From Caulobacteraceae bacterium (GTDB taxonomy: Bacteria > Pseudomonadota > Alphaproteobacteria > Caulobacterales > Caulobacteraceae): 64,000 nt of DNA. A program made the translations under genes and the position numbers. Positions 1 through 11,327 of the stretch are shown here, one piece after another (within the stretch, counting starts at the first letter, position 1; the number at the start of each line of letters is the position of its first letter). Location: positions 1 through 64,000 of the forward strand of contig CANJLK010000010.1 in the NCBI GenBank assembly GCA_947475465.1. Direction: 5' to 3'. The notes below the pieces were generated by a model. It ran no database searches. It saw only the letters and a program-made list of their open reading frames with translations, and was not told where the DNA came from.

Positions 1-841
<841 letters not shown>

Positions 842-845
<4 letters not shown>

Positions 846-1963
846 GCCGTGGGGTCCTCTTCGGCGGAAATCGGCAGCAGGACGCGGAAAACGGTGCGTC
901 CGGGTTCGGAGTCGAAATCGAGGAGGCCGCCATGGGCGGCCACAAGCTTGGCCACCAGGGCCAGACCCAGACCGGCCCCGTTGGCCTTGGAGGTCACGAA
1001 GGGCTGGAACAGGTGCTCACGCAGGTGAGACGGAACGCCCGGGCCATTGTCGACGATCCGGATCTCCAGCGGGGCGCCGCGCAACAGCTGGCCCTTGGCT
1101 GAGCGAACCTTCACCCCGTGGCGATAGGCGGTGTGGATGCTGATTGCGCCTCGGCCATCGCCCCGGGCGTGGGCGGCCTCGGCGGCGTTCTTCACGAGGT
1201 TGAGGAAGATCTGGATCAGCTGGTCCTCGTCGCCAAGCACCGGCGGCAGGGAGGGGTCGTAATGCTCACGCAGCGACAGGCCGTCAGCGACTCCGTTCGC
1301 GGCGAGCGCGCGGACCCGATCGAGGACCTGGTGGATATTGATAGAGCTCAGCGATGGCAGGGCGTCATCAGAGAACGCCTCCATCCGGTCCACCAGCCGA
1401 CGCACCCGGTCGGTTTCGTCGACGATCAACTGGGCCAGCGGCGCGTCGTCGGCCTTGGCGCCGGACTTCAGCAGCTGCGCCGCGCCACGGATGCCGGCCA
1501 GGGGATTCTTGATCTCATGGGCCAACATCCGGCCGAGCCCCACGATAGAGCGAAGGCCAGCCGCCTCCGCGCCACCGCCGCGCTCGGCGCCCAGGCCGTG
1601 GCGGACCGTCAGGGTCAGCAGCACCGATCCATCGCCCAGCGGCGCAGCGGCGCCATCCGCTTCGAAGGGTGGAAGGCCGAACAGGCTGATCTCTACGCCG
1701 CGTTCGCGGACCTTGACGCCCTCCTCCACGGCGCGCGCCAGCAGCGAGACCAACGCCGAACCCGGAGGCAGGGCGGCGCTAAAGCGACCGCGCGCAAGCA
1801 GGCCCAGCCCCTGGCCGAACAGGGCCTCGGCCGCCTCGTTGACGGCGATAAGGGCGCCCTCGGCATCGACCACCATGGCGGGATCGGGGCTGAGGTCGAA
1901 GGCGGCCGACTTTACCGCCAGCATGTCGATGCCCAGGGAATGCGGCAGGGTGCGCCCGCTCAT
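842..1963 (-). CDS. ntrB: NtrB nitrogen sensor histidine kinase
   Basis: Cytosolic kinase/phosphatase that phosphorylates NtrC under nitrogen limitation, normally under PII control. The 373 residues show a PAS-like N-terminus (about 20-60), a HisKA motif [11 protein letters not shown] with His149, an N-box NLVKNAAEA near residue 255, a G1 box DNGPGV near 305 and a G2 box GAGLGLAL near 329. There is no membrane segment. I chose the ATG at 1963 because it overlaps the dusB stop as ATGA and gives a normal-length NtrB; the frame stays open upstream inside dusB, but that part is a shadow. It sits in a dusB-ntrB-ntrC run as in many alphaproteobacteria. Confidence 0.95.
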
Positions 1964-2967
1964 GCGGCAAGCCTCCGTTCGGGGTCGGTCCAAAGATGGG
2001 TCAGGGCAGTCTCCACGGCGGCAGGCTGGTCCAGTCGGCAGATGGCGGCTCGGGCCTCGCGTCGCACCTCGGGCCCGGCGGGCCAGGGCGCGTGCTCGAC
2101 ATAGGCGGACAGGTGCTTGCGGAAGATCTTCAGGCCCAGGCGGTCCCCGTAGAACCGCAGGCTGTCGGCGAAATGATCCAGGACGATGGCGAGCCGTTCC
2201 GGCGGCGAGGGGGCGGCGAACGCCCTGCCCGCCAACTCCGCGTCGATCTGCGCCGAAATCCATGGCCGGCCATAGACACCGCGCCCCACCATTACCGCGT
2301 CGGCGCCGGAGGCCTCCAGGGCCTGGCGCGCAGTGGCCGCGTCGGTGATGTCGCCGTTGACGATGACCGGGACCGAGACGGCCTGCTTGACGTCGCGCAC
2401 CGCCGACCAGTCCGCCTGGCCCTTGTAGAACTGGCACCGGGTGCGGCCATGCACGGTGACGGCGGCGACGCCCAGCGCCTCGGCGCGAGCGGCGATCTGC
2501 GGCGCATTGCGCGAGGCGTCATCCCAGCCCAGGCGCATCTTCACCGTCACCGGAACGTCCACCGCCCCGAGCGCGGACGCCATCAGACGCTCCGCCAGTT
2601 CAGGATCGCGCATCAGAGCAGAGCCGCAAGCGGCGCCCGTCACTTCCCTGGCCGGGCAGCCGAAGTTCAGGTCGATGATCTGCGCCCCGGCCTCCTGGGC
2701 CAGCCGCGCGCCCTGGGCGATGTGGTCAGGGTCGCGGCCGACAAGCTGCACGACCATCAGCGGTAGCCCCTCGCCAACCGCAGCCCGGCGGACAACGTCA
2801 GGGCGGCCTTTGGAGAACTCTGCGCAGGCGACCATTTCCGTGGCGACATAAGACGCGCCCAGCCGGCTGGCGGCGCGACGGAACGGGAGGTCGGAAACCC
2901 CCGTCATTGGCGCGATCCACACCTGGCCGCCAATCTCGATGTCTCGCACCTTGAGCAAATTGCCCAT
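1960..2967 (-). CDS. dusB: tRNA-dihydrouridine synthase DusB (NifR3)
   Basis: FMN enzyme that reduces specific uridines in tRNA to dihydrouridine. The 335 residues begin with the conserved [13 protein letters not shown]. The catalytic Cys104 lies in [11 protein letters not shown], Lys143 in [11 protein letters not shown], and the FMN/tRNA-binding [11 protein letters not shown] and VIVNGDI follow. Length and motif order are normal for DusB. It is the first gene of the dusB-ntrB-ntrC operon, and its stop overlaps the ntrB start. The operon is divergent from ispDF, with a 100-bp shared promoter region. The old name nifR3 comes from this linkage with ntrBC. Confidence 0.95.
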   Translation of the reverse strand: MGNLLKVRDIEIGGQVWIAPMTGVSDLPFRRAASRLGASYVATEMVACAEFSKGRPDVVRRAAVGEGLPLMVVQLVGRDPDHIAQGARLAQEAGAQIIDLNFGCPAREVTGAACGSALMRDPELAERLMASALGAVDVPVTVKMRLGWDDASRNAPQIAARAEALGVAAVTVHGRTRCQFYKGQADWSAVRDVKQAVSVPVIVNGDITDAATARQALEASGADAVMVGRGVYGRPWISAQIDAELAGRAFAAPSPPERLAIVLDHFADSLRFYGDRLGLKIFRKHLSAYVEHAPWPAGPEVRREARAAICRLDQPAAVETALTHLWTDPERRLAA

Positions 2968-3067
2968 TTTCTAATCATCCTCGTCGCACTCTTTTTAGGC
3001 AGATTGTGCGATGCAGTAAAGCCCCCTCGCGCTGGACAAGCGCAGGCGGGACCGTAAACACAAAGCC

Positions 3068-4216
3068 ATGACATTTTCGGCGATCATCGTGGCCGCGGGC
3101 GAAGGTCTGCGCGCAGGTCCGGGGGAGCCCAAGGCGTGGCGCAGTCTGGGCGGGCGGCCGATCCTGCGCTGGTCGGTTGAAGCCCTCCTGGCGGCGGGCT
3201 GCGCCGACCTGGTGCTGGTCGTGGCGCCGGACCGCCTGGCGCCGGCCGGAGACGCGCTGGGCGGCCTTGAGCGCTGGAAAGCCGTGGCAGGCGGCACGAC
3301 CCGCGCAGAATCTGTGCAACTAGGCCTTGCAGCCCTCAAGGGCGCTCCAGACCAACCGGTTTTGATCCACGATGCAGCGCGCCCGTTTGTTACAGGCGCG
3401 CATATCGAGCGGCTGCTGGTGGCTTTGGAGACGGCCCAGGGCGCGGTTCCGGTCCTGCCGGTTCCAGACACCCTGAAACGCGGCGATGACGGGCTGATCG
3501 AACGGACGGTCAGCCGCGAGGGCCTCTGGAGAGCGCAGACACCCCAGGCTTTCCGGATCGGGAGCCTTGCCGCTGCCTACCGCGATTGGCCGGCGGGCGA
3601 ACAGCCCACGGATGACGCCTCCGTGGTCGAGCGGGCGGGCGGCGTGGTCGCCATGGTCGCCGGCGATCCCATGCTCATGAAGCTGACCTACCCTGAGGAT
3701 TTCGAGATGGCCGAACAGCTCGTCGCCGCCCAACGTGTGGTCCGGACCGGCTTTGGGATCGACGCTCACCGGTTCGGCCCCGGCGCGGAGGTCTGGCTTG
3801 GGGGCGTGGCCATTCCCCACGATAGGGGCCTGATCGGCCACTCCGACGCCGATGCCGGTCTCCATGCCCTGACGGACGCGGTGCTGGGGGCGATCGCCCA
3901 GGGCGATATCGGCGACCACTTCCCGCCGTCCGATCCCCGGTGGAAGGGCGCGTCGTCGGACCGCTTCCTGACCCACGCCGTGGAGCTGGTGGCGGCGCGC
4001 GGCGGCCGGCTGCTCAGCGCCGACCTGACCCTGGTCTGCGAACGGCCGAAGATCGGTCCACACCGCCTGGCCATGCGCCAGCGCATCGCCGACCTGCTCG
4101 GCCTGCCGCTGGACCGCGTCAGTGTGAAGGCGACGACGATGGAGGGCATGGGCTTCACCGGCCGCGAGGAGGGCCTGATGGCTCAGGCCGTCGTCTCCGT
4201 CGAAACCCCAGCCTAA
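3068..4216 (+). CDS. ispDF: Bifunctional IspD/IspF of the MEP pathway
   Basis: Fusion of 2-C-methyl-D-erythritol 4-phosphate cytidylyltransferase and 2,4-cyclodiphosphate synthase, steps 3 and 5 of non-mevalonate isoprenoid synthesis. IspD covers about residues 1-222, with the CTP-binding [12 protein letters not shown] and HDAARPFVT near 101. IspF covers about 225-382, with metal ligands DAH (232-234) and the His of [15 protein letters not shown], plus [16 protein letters not shown]. At 382 residues both domains are full length. Such fusions are common in alphaproteobacteria. dxr, which supplies the substrate of this pathway, lies at 58057-59250 in the same window. Confidence 0.97.
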   Translation: MTFSAIIVAAGEGLRAGPGEPKAWRSLGGRPILRWSVEALLAAGCADLVLVVAPDRLAPAGDALGGLERWKAVAGGTTRAESVQLGLAALKGAPDQPVLIHDAARPFVTGAHIERLLVALETAQGAVPVLPVPDTLKRGDDGLIERTVSREGLWRAQTPQAFRIGSLAAAYRDWPAGEQPTDDASVVERAGGVVAMVAGDPMLMKLTYPEDFEMAEQLVAAQRVVRTGFGIDAHRFGPGAEVWLGGVAIPHDRGLIGHSDADAGLHALTDAVLGAIAQGDIGDHFPPSDPRWKGASSDRFLTHAVELVAARGGRLLSADLTLVCERPKIGPHRLAMRQRIADLLGLPLDRVSVKATTMEGMGFTGREEGLMAQAVVSVETPA

Positions 4217-4273
4217 CCTCCGTTGACAGGCGGCCCGCAGGGGCGATCCTGACCGCGAACAAGGAATGCCGGA

Positions 4274-5116
4274 TTGGAAACGACCCTTGGGCGCAAGCCC
4301 CTCGTCCGCGACATCGACGCCGGCGAGGCCGCCTTCTTCGACGACAACGGCTGGGTGAAGCTCGAGAGGCTGATCAGCGCCGAGCTGGCGGGTCAGTTGC
4401 TGACCGCGGCGAAGACCACCATGGCCGCCGCGCCACTCGCCCAGGAGCGCGTCGGACTGCGGGGCCGCGAGACCGCGAAGCGCCATTCAGGCCAGGTCAC
4501 AGACGCCCGATTCTGGCAGGCCTATCACTTCGCCGCCCGCGACGACCGGACCGAGCCGTTCGCGTCGCTGGTGTTCTCAAACGAGATGGGCAAGGCCGTG
4601 CAGACCCTGATGGGGCGCGATGTTGCGGTTCGCTATCACAACGATCTGCTGGCCTGCAAAATGCCTGAGGGCCAGGTCGGCGGCCAAAAGACCGACTGGC
4701 ACCAGGACCTGGCGTATCCCTTCGACCGCACCGGCGGGGTCTCCATCTGGATCGCGCTCAGCGACGTGCCCCCGGAACGCGGCGCCATGCGGTTCCTGTC
4801 CGGTTCACACCGCGAGGGTCCGCTGGGGCGCACCCACGAGGGTGACCGGGATGTGCTGGAGGCCTATCCCAGGCTCGCGGCGCGCTATCCCCTGTCGCCG
4901 CCGCTCCACCTGCGGCCGGGAGACGCAACCGCGCACAAACCCTTCGTCTGCCACAGCGCACCGGTGAATTCGACGGACGAGCCGCGCTTTGCCTACATCA
5001 TCGGCTACTTCCCGGGCGACACCCGCTACACCGCCGCGCCGAACTACAATTTCGACAACCTGGGCCTCGAGTTCGGCAAGGTGATCGACCACCCCAATTT
5101 TCCCGTCGTCAGCTAG
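4274..5116 (+). CDS. PhyH-family Fe(II)/2-oxoglutarate dioxygenase
   Basis: 280 residues resembling the phytanoyl-CoA dioxygenase family, non-haem iron oxygenases that use 2-oxoglutarate. The iron ligands are probably the His and Asp of DWHQDLAYPF and the distal His in HKPFVCHSAPVN, with a 2-oxoglutarate-binding Arg in PRFAYIIGYF. The substrate cannot be read from sequence, and the family also hydroxylates many small molecules. The start is a TTG at 4274, seven bases after an AAGGA; no in-frame ATG exists nearby. Its stop is interlocked with that of the convergent membrane gene in one CTAG. Confidence 0.8.
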   Translation: METTLGRKPLVRDIDAGEAAFFDDNGWVKLERLISAELAGQLLTAAKTTMAAAPLAQERVGLRGRETAKRHSGQVTDARFWQAYHFAARDDRTEPFASLVFSNEMGKAVQTLMGRDVAVRYHNDLLACKMPEGQVGGQKTDWHQDLAYPFDRTGGVSIWIALSDVPPERGAMRFLSGSHREGPLGRTHEGDRDVLEAYPRLAARYPLSPPLHLRPGDATAHKPFVCHSAPVNSTDEPRFAYIIGYFPGDTRYTAAPNYNFDNLGLEFGKVIDHPNFPVVS

Positions 5117-7410
5117 CCGGTCAGAGCGCCCAGCTTCATGCGCTCCGCGGTCCGGCGCCACAGGGCGCCGAACAGGTTGGTGTAGTCGTCCGTCCAGGGC
5201 CGCACGGTGGTTCCGGTGGGCTTCCACTGCGCGTCCGCCGCGAACCGCGCCAGGCCGGCAGACGAGCGTCCGATGATCAGGGCGTCCTCTGCCGAGGCCC
5301 AATCGGCCCGCTCGGAGGCGGCCGGGCGATAATCCTGGATCAGCGAGACCCCGCCCGCTGCCCTGGCGACGGCCTGGGCCGGGCCCTTGAGGTCGAGGTT
5401 GCGGTTGGAGAGGTGCAGGATCAGCACCCCGTCCGGCTTCAGGTGGGTCAGGTAGCCCTTCACCGCCTCAACCGTAAGCAGGTGTGCCGGCACCGCGTCG
5501 GAAGAGAACGCGTCGATCAACAGGATGTCGAAGGTCTCGAGAGGCTGTTTCGCCACCGTCAGGCGGGCATCGCCCAGCACATAGTCGATCGGCCCCTTGG
5601 CGCAGCGGGTCGTGTAGCTGAAGTGCGCGGGATCGCTCGAAACGCGGATCACCAGGGGATCGATCTCGAAGAAGGTCAGCCGGTCGGTGGCGCGCACATA
5701 GGCGGACACAGAGCCGGTCCCCAGCCCTACGGCGCCGATGCGGATCGCCGGCTTCTCGGCCTCGACCTTGCGGAACACCTGCCCAATCGGGGTCGAGGGC
5801 GCGTAGTAGACCAGTGGGCGACAGGCCCACTTGGGATCGATGGCCTGGGCGCCGTGCAGTGTCGTACCGTGGGCCAGCATCTTCACCTGCCCGAGACTGG
5901 GGACGAAGGTCTGCGACTGGCGCAGCACCCCGAAGAAGCTGCGCCAGGTCTGGGTGGTGTCGACGCGGTCCGCCGCCTGGCTGGCGCTGATCGAGATCAC
6001 CGCGATCACCGCGCAGTAGAGCACCGCCCGGTCGCGCAGCAAGAAGGCGCAGACCGTGGCCACCGCCAAGGTCAGCTTCACCGCCAGCTCCAGGAGATCG
6101 ATCTGGGTCAGCTGCCCCACGACGGGCCGGGCGAAGACATGGGGCGCGATGAAGGTGTGGATCACCGGCGTCGCCAGGGCCGCCACCACCCCCAGCCCCA
6201 GGAGCACGCCGCTCCTCATGCCGACGATGCGCATGTCGCCCCAGGGCCGGGCCAGCGCCGCCATCACCAGGACCAACGGGTATTCCCAGACATTGTTGAA
6301 CAGCACCGGCGCGGCGAAGGCGTTGAAAGCGCCGCCGACAACGCCGCCGAACGACATCCACAGGTAGAATTCCGTCAGCCTGGCCGGCGCCGGGCGCCGC
6401 GCCACCAGCGCCTGATGGCACATCAGGGCGGTCAGGAAGAAGGCACCCAGGTGGATGCCCAGCTGGATCGGGAAGAACGTCATCCGGTACGGCAGGATGG
6501 CGACGCAGGCGGCGAGCGCCGCGCCCTGCAGCACCAGGGTCAGCTGCGGCGACATGGCCGGCCGGGTCTGGAAGGCGATGATAAAGGTGGTCAGATAAAG
6601 CGCCAGCGGCACGACCCACAGGAAGGGCGCCGAGGCGATGTCGGTGGTGATGTAGGTGGTGACCCCCAGCATCAGGCTGGATGGGATCGCCGCCAGTGCG
6701 ATCCAGATCAGCCGGTCCGTCCAGCCCACCGGAGCCGCGGCCCCTGAACTCGATGCGTCGTGCGTCGGGGCCGGCGCCACACGCGCCACCTTGAGCGCCA
6801 AGCCGGCCATCAGAACGACGAACCCGATGTAGATCGCCGTCCATCCCAGCGTCTGCACCCGGACCGTCAGCGTCGGTTCGATGACTAGCGGGTAGAACAG
6901 CAGGGCCAACAGACTGCCCAGGTTGCTGGCGGCATAGAGCGCATAGGGTTCCGCGCCCTCCCCGGCCGCCGCGGTGCGCGCATGCCAGGCCTGGACCAGG
7001 GGCGCGCTCGCCGACAGCACCGCGAACGGCGCGCCGATCGAGACGGTCAGGACGCCCAGCAGCCACAGAGCGGGATGATCGGACGAGGGCGGCCCGAAGA
7101 GTTGATTGATGTGCAGCGGCAGGACGAGCGCGGCCAACATCAGCGCTGCGCAGTGGATCGCCGCCTGAACCCGCAGCGACCCGAACCGCTGCAGAACATG
7201 CGCGTAGGCGTAGCCCAGCAGCAGGGCGCCCTGGAAGAAGGCCAGGCTGGTGTTCCAAACCGACGAGCTGCCGCCCAGCATCGGCAGCACCAGCTTGGCG
7301 ACCATCGGCTCGACGAGGAAGACCAGCGCGGCGCTGGCGAACACCGTCAGAATGAACAGGGCTTCGGCCGGCCGCCGCGTCGGGCGGATGTCTGACGCCA
7401 GGGAGGTCAT
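5113..7410 (-). CDS. Membrane protein fused to spermidine-synthase-like domain
   Basis: 765 residues. The first ~470 hold many hydrophobic segments in a transporter-like array. The C-terminal ~280 residues form a Rossmann methyltransferase-fold domain of the polyamine synthase type, with GLGTGSVSAY, the acidic FFEIDP, YVLGDARLT and LLIDAFSSDAVPAHLLT. Proteins with this layout are usually called fused MFS/spermidine synthase; their reaction is not established. The D-S-S-D region of the active site looks conserved, so aminopropyl transfer at the inner membrane is possible but inferred. The gene is divergent from the cinA-type gene and convergent with the PhyH gene, sharing CTAG stops. Confidence 0.8.
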   Translation of the reverse strand: MTSLASDIRPTRRPAEALFILTVFASAALVFLVEPMVAKLVLPMLGGSSSVWNTSLAFFQGALLLGYAYAHVLQRFGSLRVQAAIHCAALMLAALVLPLHINQLFGPPSSDHPALWLLGVLTVSIGAPFAVLSASAPLVQAWHARTAAAGEGAEPYALYAASNLGSLLALLFYPLVIEPTLTVRVQTLGWTAIYIGFVVLMAGLALKVARVAPAPTHDASSSGAAAPVGWTDRLIWIALAAIPSSLMLGVTTYITTDIASAPFLWVVPLALYLTTFIIAFQTRPAMSPQLTLVLQGAALAACVAILPYRMTFFPIQLGIHLGAFFLTALMCHQALVARRPAPARLTEFYLWMSFGGVVGGAFNAFAAPVLFNNVWEYPLVLVMAALARPWGDMRIVGMRSGVLLGLGVVAALATPVIHTFIAPHVFARPVVGQLTQIDLLELAVKLTLAVATVCAFLLRDRAVLYCAVIAVISISASQAADRVDTTQTWRSFFGVLRQSQTFVPSLGQVKMLAHGTTLHGAQAIDPKWACRPLVYYAPSTPIGQVFRKVEAEKPAIRIGAVGLGTGSVSAYVRATDRLTFFEIDPLVIRVSSDPAHFSYTTRCAKGPIDYVLGDARLTVAKQPLETFDILLIDAFSSDAVPAHLLTVEAVKGYLTHLKPDGVLILHLSNRNLDLKGPAQAVARAAGGVSLIQDYRPAASERADWASAEDALIIGRSSAGLARFAADAQWKPTGTTVRPWTDDYTNLFGALWRRTAERMKLGALTG

Positions 7411-7495
7411 GGCCGCGAATCGCCTTGATAGAGCCGGGGAACCGTTGTTCTGCTCTGCCGCCGTGCGAGCTTACGGGTCGTTAAGAGGGCCGCCG

Positions 7496-7987
7496 ATGTT
7501 TTCGCTTGAGATCACCACCCTGGCGCGACTCCTGGTCGACGAGGCCCGGCAGAGGTCCCTGCGGATCGTCACCGCCGAGAGTTGCACCGGCGGTCTGGTC
7601 GCGGGCGCGATCTGCATGGTGGCCGGCGCGTCGGACGTGTTCGAGCGCGGCTTCGTCACCTATTCCAACCGGGCCAAGCAGGAACTGCTTGGCGTGCCCG
7701 GCGACCTGATCGCCGACCTGGGCGCGGTGTCGGAGCCGGTCGCCCGCATAATGGCCGAAGGCGCCCTGGAAAACTCCAACGCCCACCTGGCCGTGGCGAT
7801 CACCGGCGTGGCCGGACCTGGGGGCGGCACGCCGTTGAAGCCCGTCGGCACCGTGCACCTGGCCACCGCGCGCTCGAACCAGGGCCTGATGCACCGCCAT
7901 GAGATGTTCGATATGGCCGATCGGGAAGGCATCCAGCTGGCCGCCGTCCAGTCGGCCCTGCAGATGCTCCGCGACCGGCTGACCTAA
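7496..7987 (+). CDS. pncC: CinA C-terminal domain, nicotinamide-nucleotide amidase
   Basis: 163-residue stand-alone CinA C-terminal domain. This family deamidates nicotinamide mononucleotide to nicotinate mononucleotide in the pyridine nucleotide cycle. Visible motifs are IVTAESCTGGLVAG near the N-terminus, GFVTYSNRAKQELLGV, and the glycine-rich GVAGPGGGTPLKPVGTVHLA. The open frame extends upstream, but the ATG at 7496 follows AAGAGGG and gives the normal family length. In Caulobacter the same gene lies next to ratA and lipA, which is also the arrangement here. The molybdopterin-binding N-terminal half of full CinA is absent. Confidence 0.88.
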   Translation: MFSLEITTLARLLVDEARQRSLRIVTAESCTGGLVAGAICMVAGASDVFERGFVTYSNRAKQELLGVPGDLIADLGAVSEPVARIMAEGALENSNAHLAVAITGVAGPGGGTPLKPVGTVHLATARSNQGLMHRHEMFDMADREGIQLAAVQSALQMLRDRLT

Positions 7988-7999
7988 GTCGCCCCTCCC

Positions 8000-8464
8000 C
8001 TAACGACGAGGACTAGCCGCGCCGTAGAGCGCCGCCGCCCGATCCTCGAAACAGGTCATCAGCCTGTCGACGGCGTGGACAAAGTTGGCCTTCAGGAGGT
8101 TGTCCAGCAGCCGCGATTTGAACTCGAAATCGATGTCGAACTCGACCCGCGTCCCATCATCCTCTGCCGCGTGGAACTCCCAGCGATTCTGCAGCTTGCG
8201 GAACGGGCCCGAGAGCAGACTCACCTCGATCCGCCCTGCCCCAGCGTCGCGGCGCACTCGGGTGGAGAACCGCTCCTTCAGGAAAGAGAACCCCACGCCG
8301 GCCTCGGCATCAACCGTATCGACGAATCCGGGGTGGCTGCGCAGGTTCCAGGTCCGCATGCTGGTGATCCAGGGCACGAAGTCGGGATAGGTCATCACGT
8401 CGCCGACCAGTGCGAACAACTGGTCGGGGCTGTAGGGCAGGATCCTGGAGACGTGGTGGCGCAA
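8000..8464 (-). CDS. ratA: RatA/Coq10-type polyketide cyclase-fold (START) protein
   Basis: 154-residue START-domain protein of the Coq10/RatA type. Members bind ubiquinone and assist respiration (Coq10), or were reported as ribosome-association toxins in E. coli (RatA). Landmarks are ILPYSPDQLFALVGDV, YPDFVPWI, LSGPFRKLQNRWEF and the C-terminal helix around HAVDRLMTCFEDRA. I chose the TTG at 8464, eight bases after the lipA stop; this gives the family's compact N-terminus, while longer versions run back into lipA. The start is therefore less certain than the family. Probably co-transcribed with lipA. A quinone chaperone role seems more likely than toxicity, but that is an inference. Confidence 0.8.
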   Translation of the reverse strand: MRHHVSRILPYSPDQLFALVGDVMTYPDFVPWITSMRTWNLRSHPGFVDTVDAEAGVGFSFLKERFSTRVRRDAGAGRIEVSLLSGPFRKLQNRWEFHAAEDDGTRVEFDIDFEFKSRLLDNLLKANFVHAVDRLMTCFEDRAAALYGAASPRR

Positions 8465-8471
8465 GCGCGGT

Positions 8472-9437
8472 TCAGGCCGCCGATTCCCGCGCGACGCGCG
8501 CGGCCTGCAAGCGGGCGAAATCCTCACCGGCGTGATGCGACGACCGGGTCAGCGGACTGGCCGAGACCATCAGGAAGCCCTTCGCCCGTGCGATCTCCTC
8601 ATAGGCGGCGAACTCGTCGGGATGGACGAAGCGGTCGATGGCCGCGTGCTTGCGGGTCGGTTGCAGGTATTGGCCTATGGTGATGAAGTCGACGCTGGCC
8701 GAGCGCATGTCGTCCATCACCTGCATGACTTCCTCCTTGGCCTCGCCAAGCCCGACCATCACGCCGGACTTGGTGAACTGGGTGGGATCGCGTTCTTTCA
8801 CCCGCTCCAGCAGCCGCAGCGAATGGTAGTAGCGCGCGCCGGGCCGGATGCTGAGGTAGAGCCGCGGCACGGTCTCCAGATTGTGGTTGAAGACGTCCGG
8901 CTTGCTATCGATCACCTCGTATGCCGCCGCCACCGGCTTCCTCAGGAAGTCCGGCGTCAGAATCTCGATGGTCGCGCCAGGCGCGGCGGCGCGGATTGCC
9001 CGCACGACGGCGGCGAAGTGCGCCGCGCCGCCATCGGCCAGGTCGTCGCGGTCAACCGAGGTGATGACCACATGCTTCAGCCCCATCTTGGCCACCGCGT
9101 CGGCGACACGGGCCGGTTCGGTGGGATCGAGCGGGTCGGGCTTGCCGGTCGCCACGTTGCAGAATGCGCAGGCCCGGGTGCAGGTCTCGCCCATGATCAT
9201 CATGGTGGCGTGGCTCTTGGTCCAGCACTCGCCAATGTTGGGACAGGCGGCTTCCTCGCAGACCGTCACCAGCCCATGGCTCTTCACGATCTCGCGGGTG
9301 GCGTTGTAACCCGCCGAGCCCGGGGCGCGGACCCGCAGCCACTCGGGCTTGCGCAGCAAGGGCGTATCGGGCCTCGCCTGCTTTTCAGGGTGACGCGGCC
9401 GAACCGCGCCGCTCAGGTTGTCGATGACCACGGCCAT
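8472..9437 (-). CDS. lipA: Lipoyl synthase LipA
   Basis: Radical SAM enzyme that inserts two sulfurs into octanoyl chains on lipoyl domains. Its clients in this window include the lipoyl domains of PdhB and PdhC. The 321 residues show the auxiliary cluster cysteines C60, C65 and C71 ([12 protein letters not shown]) and the SAM-cluster cysteines C86, C90 and C93 (CTRACAFC). The closing [10 protein letters not shown] supplies the conserved serine ligand. The frame is open far upstream, but the ATG at 9437 fits the family length; what lies beyond is antisense to the Sel1 gene. Confidence 0.96.
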   Translation of the reverse strand: MAVVIDNLSGAVRPRHPEKQARPDTPLLRKPEWLRVRAPGSAGYNATREIVKSHGLVTVCEEAACPNIGECWTKSHATMMIMGETCTRACAFCNVATGKPDPLDPTEPARVADAVAKMGLKHVVITSVDRDDLADGGAAHFAAVVRAIRAAAPGATIEILTPDFLRKPVAAAYEVIDSKPDVFNHNLETVPRLYLSIRPGARYYHSLRLLERVKERDPTQFTKSGVMVGLGEAKEEVMQVMDDMRSASVDFITIGQYLQPTRKHAAIDRFVHPDEFAAYEEIARAKGFLMVSASPLTRSSHHAGEDFARLQAARVARESAA

Positions 9438-9557
9438 GGTCCCTAGATCGGCGGTCGCGGCCCCCGGATCAAGCGCAAGCTTGGATCGGGCGGCGATTGA
9501 CGCAGACGTCGCGCCTGCGCCAGATGCGGCCGGGCGGCGATTTCGAGCACAGAGGCA

Positions 9558-11258
9558 ATGATCACGACCGCCCGCCCGCCCGCCGCCACCGTCATTTTGA
9601 CGATCCTGGCCCTGCTCTTCGGAACCTTCGCGACGAGTTCCGCCTTGTCCGCCGCCGCGCCGCTGCGCGCGGACGATCCGGCGCTCATGCAGGCCGCCTG
9701 CGACAAGGGCGACGCCAAGGCCTGCAACGACCTGGGCGTCCAGCTGGCGACGGGCGAAAACGTCCGGCCGAACCCCGGCAAGGCCTTCCGGCTGTTCAGG
9801 CAGGCCTGCGACGCGGGCTCGGCGCGCGGCTGCGGCAACCTGGGCAAGGCCTACAGCGAGGGCATCGGAACCCGGGCCGACTTGGCCATGGCCATCGAAG
9901 CGGTCCGGCGCGCCTGCGATGGCCAGGACGCCCTGGGCTGCCTGAACCTCGCAGAGGCCTATCAGGCCGGCGCCGGCGTGCCGCAAAGCACCAGCCAGGC
10001 CGCGGCCTTCTTCAAGCGCGGCTGCGACCTCGGCGACGAGGACGGTTGCCGGGCCCTGGCCAGGCTCGGGACAACGGCGCTTGCCGGGGGCCTGCAGACC
10101 GCCTGCGAAGGGGGCGATGCGGCGGCCTGCACCGCGCTCGCCTCGGCCTACCAGACGGGCCAGGGTGTCGGCGTGGACAAGGGCCGGGCCGCAACCCTCT
10201 ACCGCCAGGCCTGCGACGCCGGCGGCGCGGCGGCGTGCAACAACCTGGGGGTCATGGCCTATCGAGGCGACGGCCTCGTCCGGGACCGGGCCCTGGCGGC
10301 GCAGCTCTATGAGCGGGCCTGCGCGCGCGGCGCGGGACCGGCCTGCGCCAATGTGGCGGGCATCTATGCCGACGGCGACGGCGTGAAGGCGGACAAGACC
10401 CGCGCCGTCGATCTCTACCGGCAGGGATGTGAACGCGGCTATGCGGGCGCCTGCCTGACCCTGGGCGCGCTCTATGCCAAGGGCGATGGGGTCGCGCGCG
10501 ACAACGCTCAGGCGCTGGCCTTCTTCAAGGCCGCCTGCGGCGGCGCTGACGCGGCCGGCTGTTTCAACCTCGCCCTGATCTACGACAAGGGCCAGGGCGC
10601 GCCTGTCGATCACCCCCGTGCGGCGGCCTATTATAAAGTGGCCTGCGACGGAAAATACGCCCTGGGCTGCTTCAACCTCGGTCTGATGTACGCCACCGGC
10701 GACGGGGTCACGGCGGACAGGCGCCAGGCTGCGGCCTTCTACCGCTTGGGGTGCGAGGGCAAGGTGATCGCCGCCTGCTTCAACCTGGGCCATGCCTACG
10801 CCCACGGCGACGGTGTGACGGTCGACTACGCCCAGTCGGCCGGCCTCTATCGCATCGCCTGCGACGGCCGCCTCATGCCAGCCTGCTACAACCTGGGACT
10901 TGCCTACGCCCACGGCGAAGGCGTCGGCATCGACAAGCCCCGCGCCGCGGCGCTCTACGGCCAGGCCTGCGACGCAAAACAGGCCGGCGCCTGCTTCAAC
11001 CTTGGCCTGCTCTACGACAATGGCGATGGCATGGCCCCCGACAAGCGCCAGGCCGCAACGCTCTACGAACGGGCGTGCGACGGCGGCGACGCCGATGGCT
11101 GCCTCAATACCGCCTACGCCTACGCCATGGGCGCCGGCGTGGCGCGAGCCCCGCTCCTGGCCGCCCGGTTCTATAAGCGCGCCTGTGACGCGGGCAGCGC
11201 GGCGGGCTGCAAGGCCCAGACAGCATCCGTGCCCCCACCGCGTATTCACGGGCCGTAA
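9558..11258 (+). CDS. Exported Sel1-repeat protein with 15 CX7C motifs
   Basis: 566 residues with a hydrophobic N-terminal segment (about 11-34) that looks like a signal peptide, then an almost unbroken solenoid of 36-residue Sel1-like repeats. Each unit carries Cys-x7-Cys (for example [10 protein letters not shown]) and a conserved N-L-G-x-x-Y. I count 15 CX7C pairs, 30 cysteines. Repeat 4 is short (27 residues), and the last unit is truncated before a Pro-rich tail. Helicobacter Hcp proteins have the same CX7C design, with one disulfide per repeat, which fits an oxidising periplasmic location. The binding partner is unknown; Sel1 proteins usually act in protein-protein contacts. It is divergent from lipA. 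Confidence 0.85.
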   Translation: MITTARPPAATVILTILALLFGTFATSSALSAAAPLRADDPALMQAACDKGDAKACNDLGVQLATGENVRPNPGKAFRLFRQACDAGSARGCGNLGKAYSEGIGTRADLAMAIEAVRRACDGQDALGCLNLAEAYQAGAGVPQSTSQAAAFFKRGCDLGDEDGCRALARLGTTALAGGLQTACEGGDAAACTALASAYQTGQGVGVDKGRAATLYRQACDAGGAAACNNLGVMAYRGDGLVRDRALAAQLYERACARGAGPACANVAGIYADGDGVKADKTRAVDLYRQGCERGYAGACLTLGALYAKGDGVARDNAQALAFFKAACGGADAAGCFNLALIYDKGQGAPVDHPRAAAYYKVACDGKYALGCFNLGLMYATGDGVTADRRQAAAFYRLGCEGKVIAACFNLGHAYAHGDGVTVDYAQSAGLYRIACDGRLMPACYNLGLAYAHGEGVGIDKPRAAALYGQACDAKQAGACFNLGLLYDNGDGMAPDKRQAATLYERACDGGDADGCLNTAYAYAMGAGVARAPLLAARFYKRACDAGSAAGCKAQTASVPPPRIHGP

Positions 11259-11327
11259 CCATTCTTTTCATCGCTCTCCCCGGGCGATAGGGTCGCAAAC
11301 AACGAAAACGCAGGGAGGCCGCGGCCC

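Noticed and set aside
5413-6747. A 444-residue plus-strand frame inside the membrane/spermidine-synthase gene
   Set aside because: Composition is His/Gln/Arg-rich noise; the opposite strand has clear membrane helices and a SAM-fold motif.
9438-11249. A long open frame extending lipA upstream across the Sel1 gene
   Set aside because: The extension is the reverse complement of the Sel1 repeats, and its apparent repetitiveness comes from them; LipA starts at 9437.
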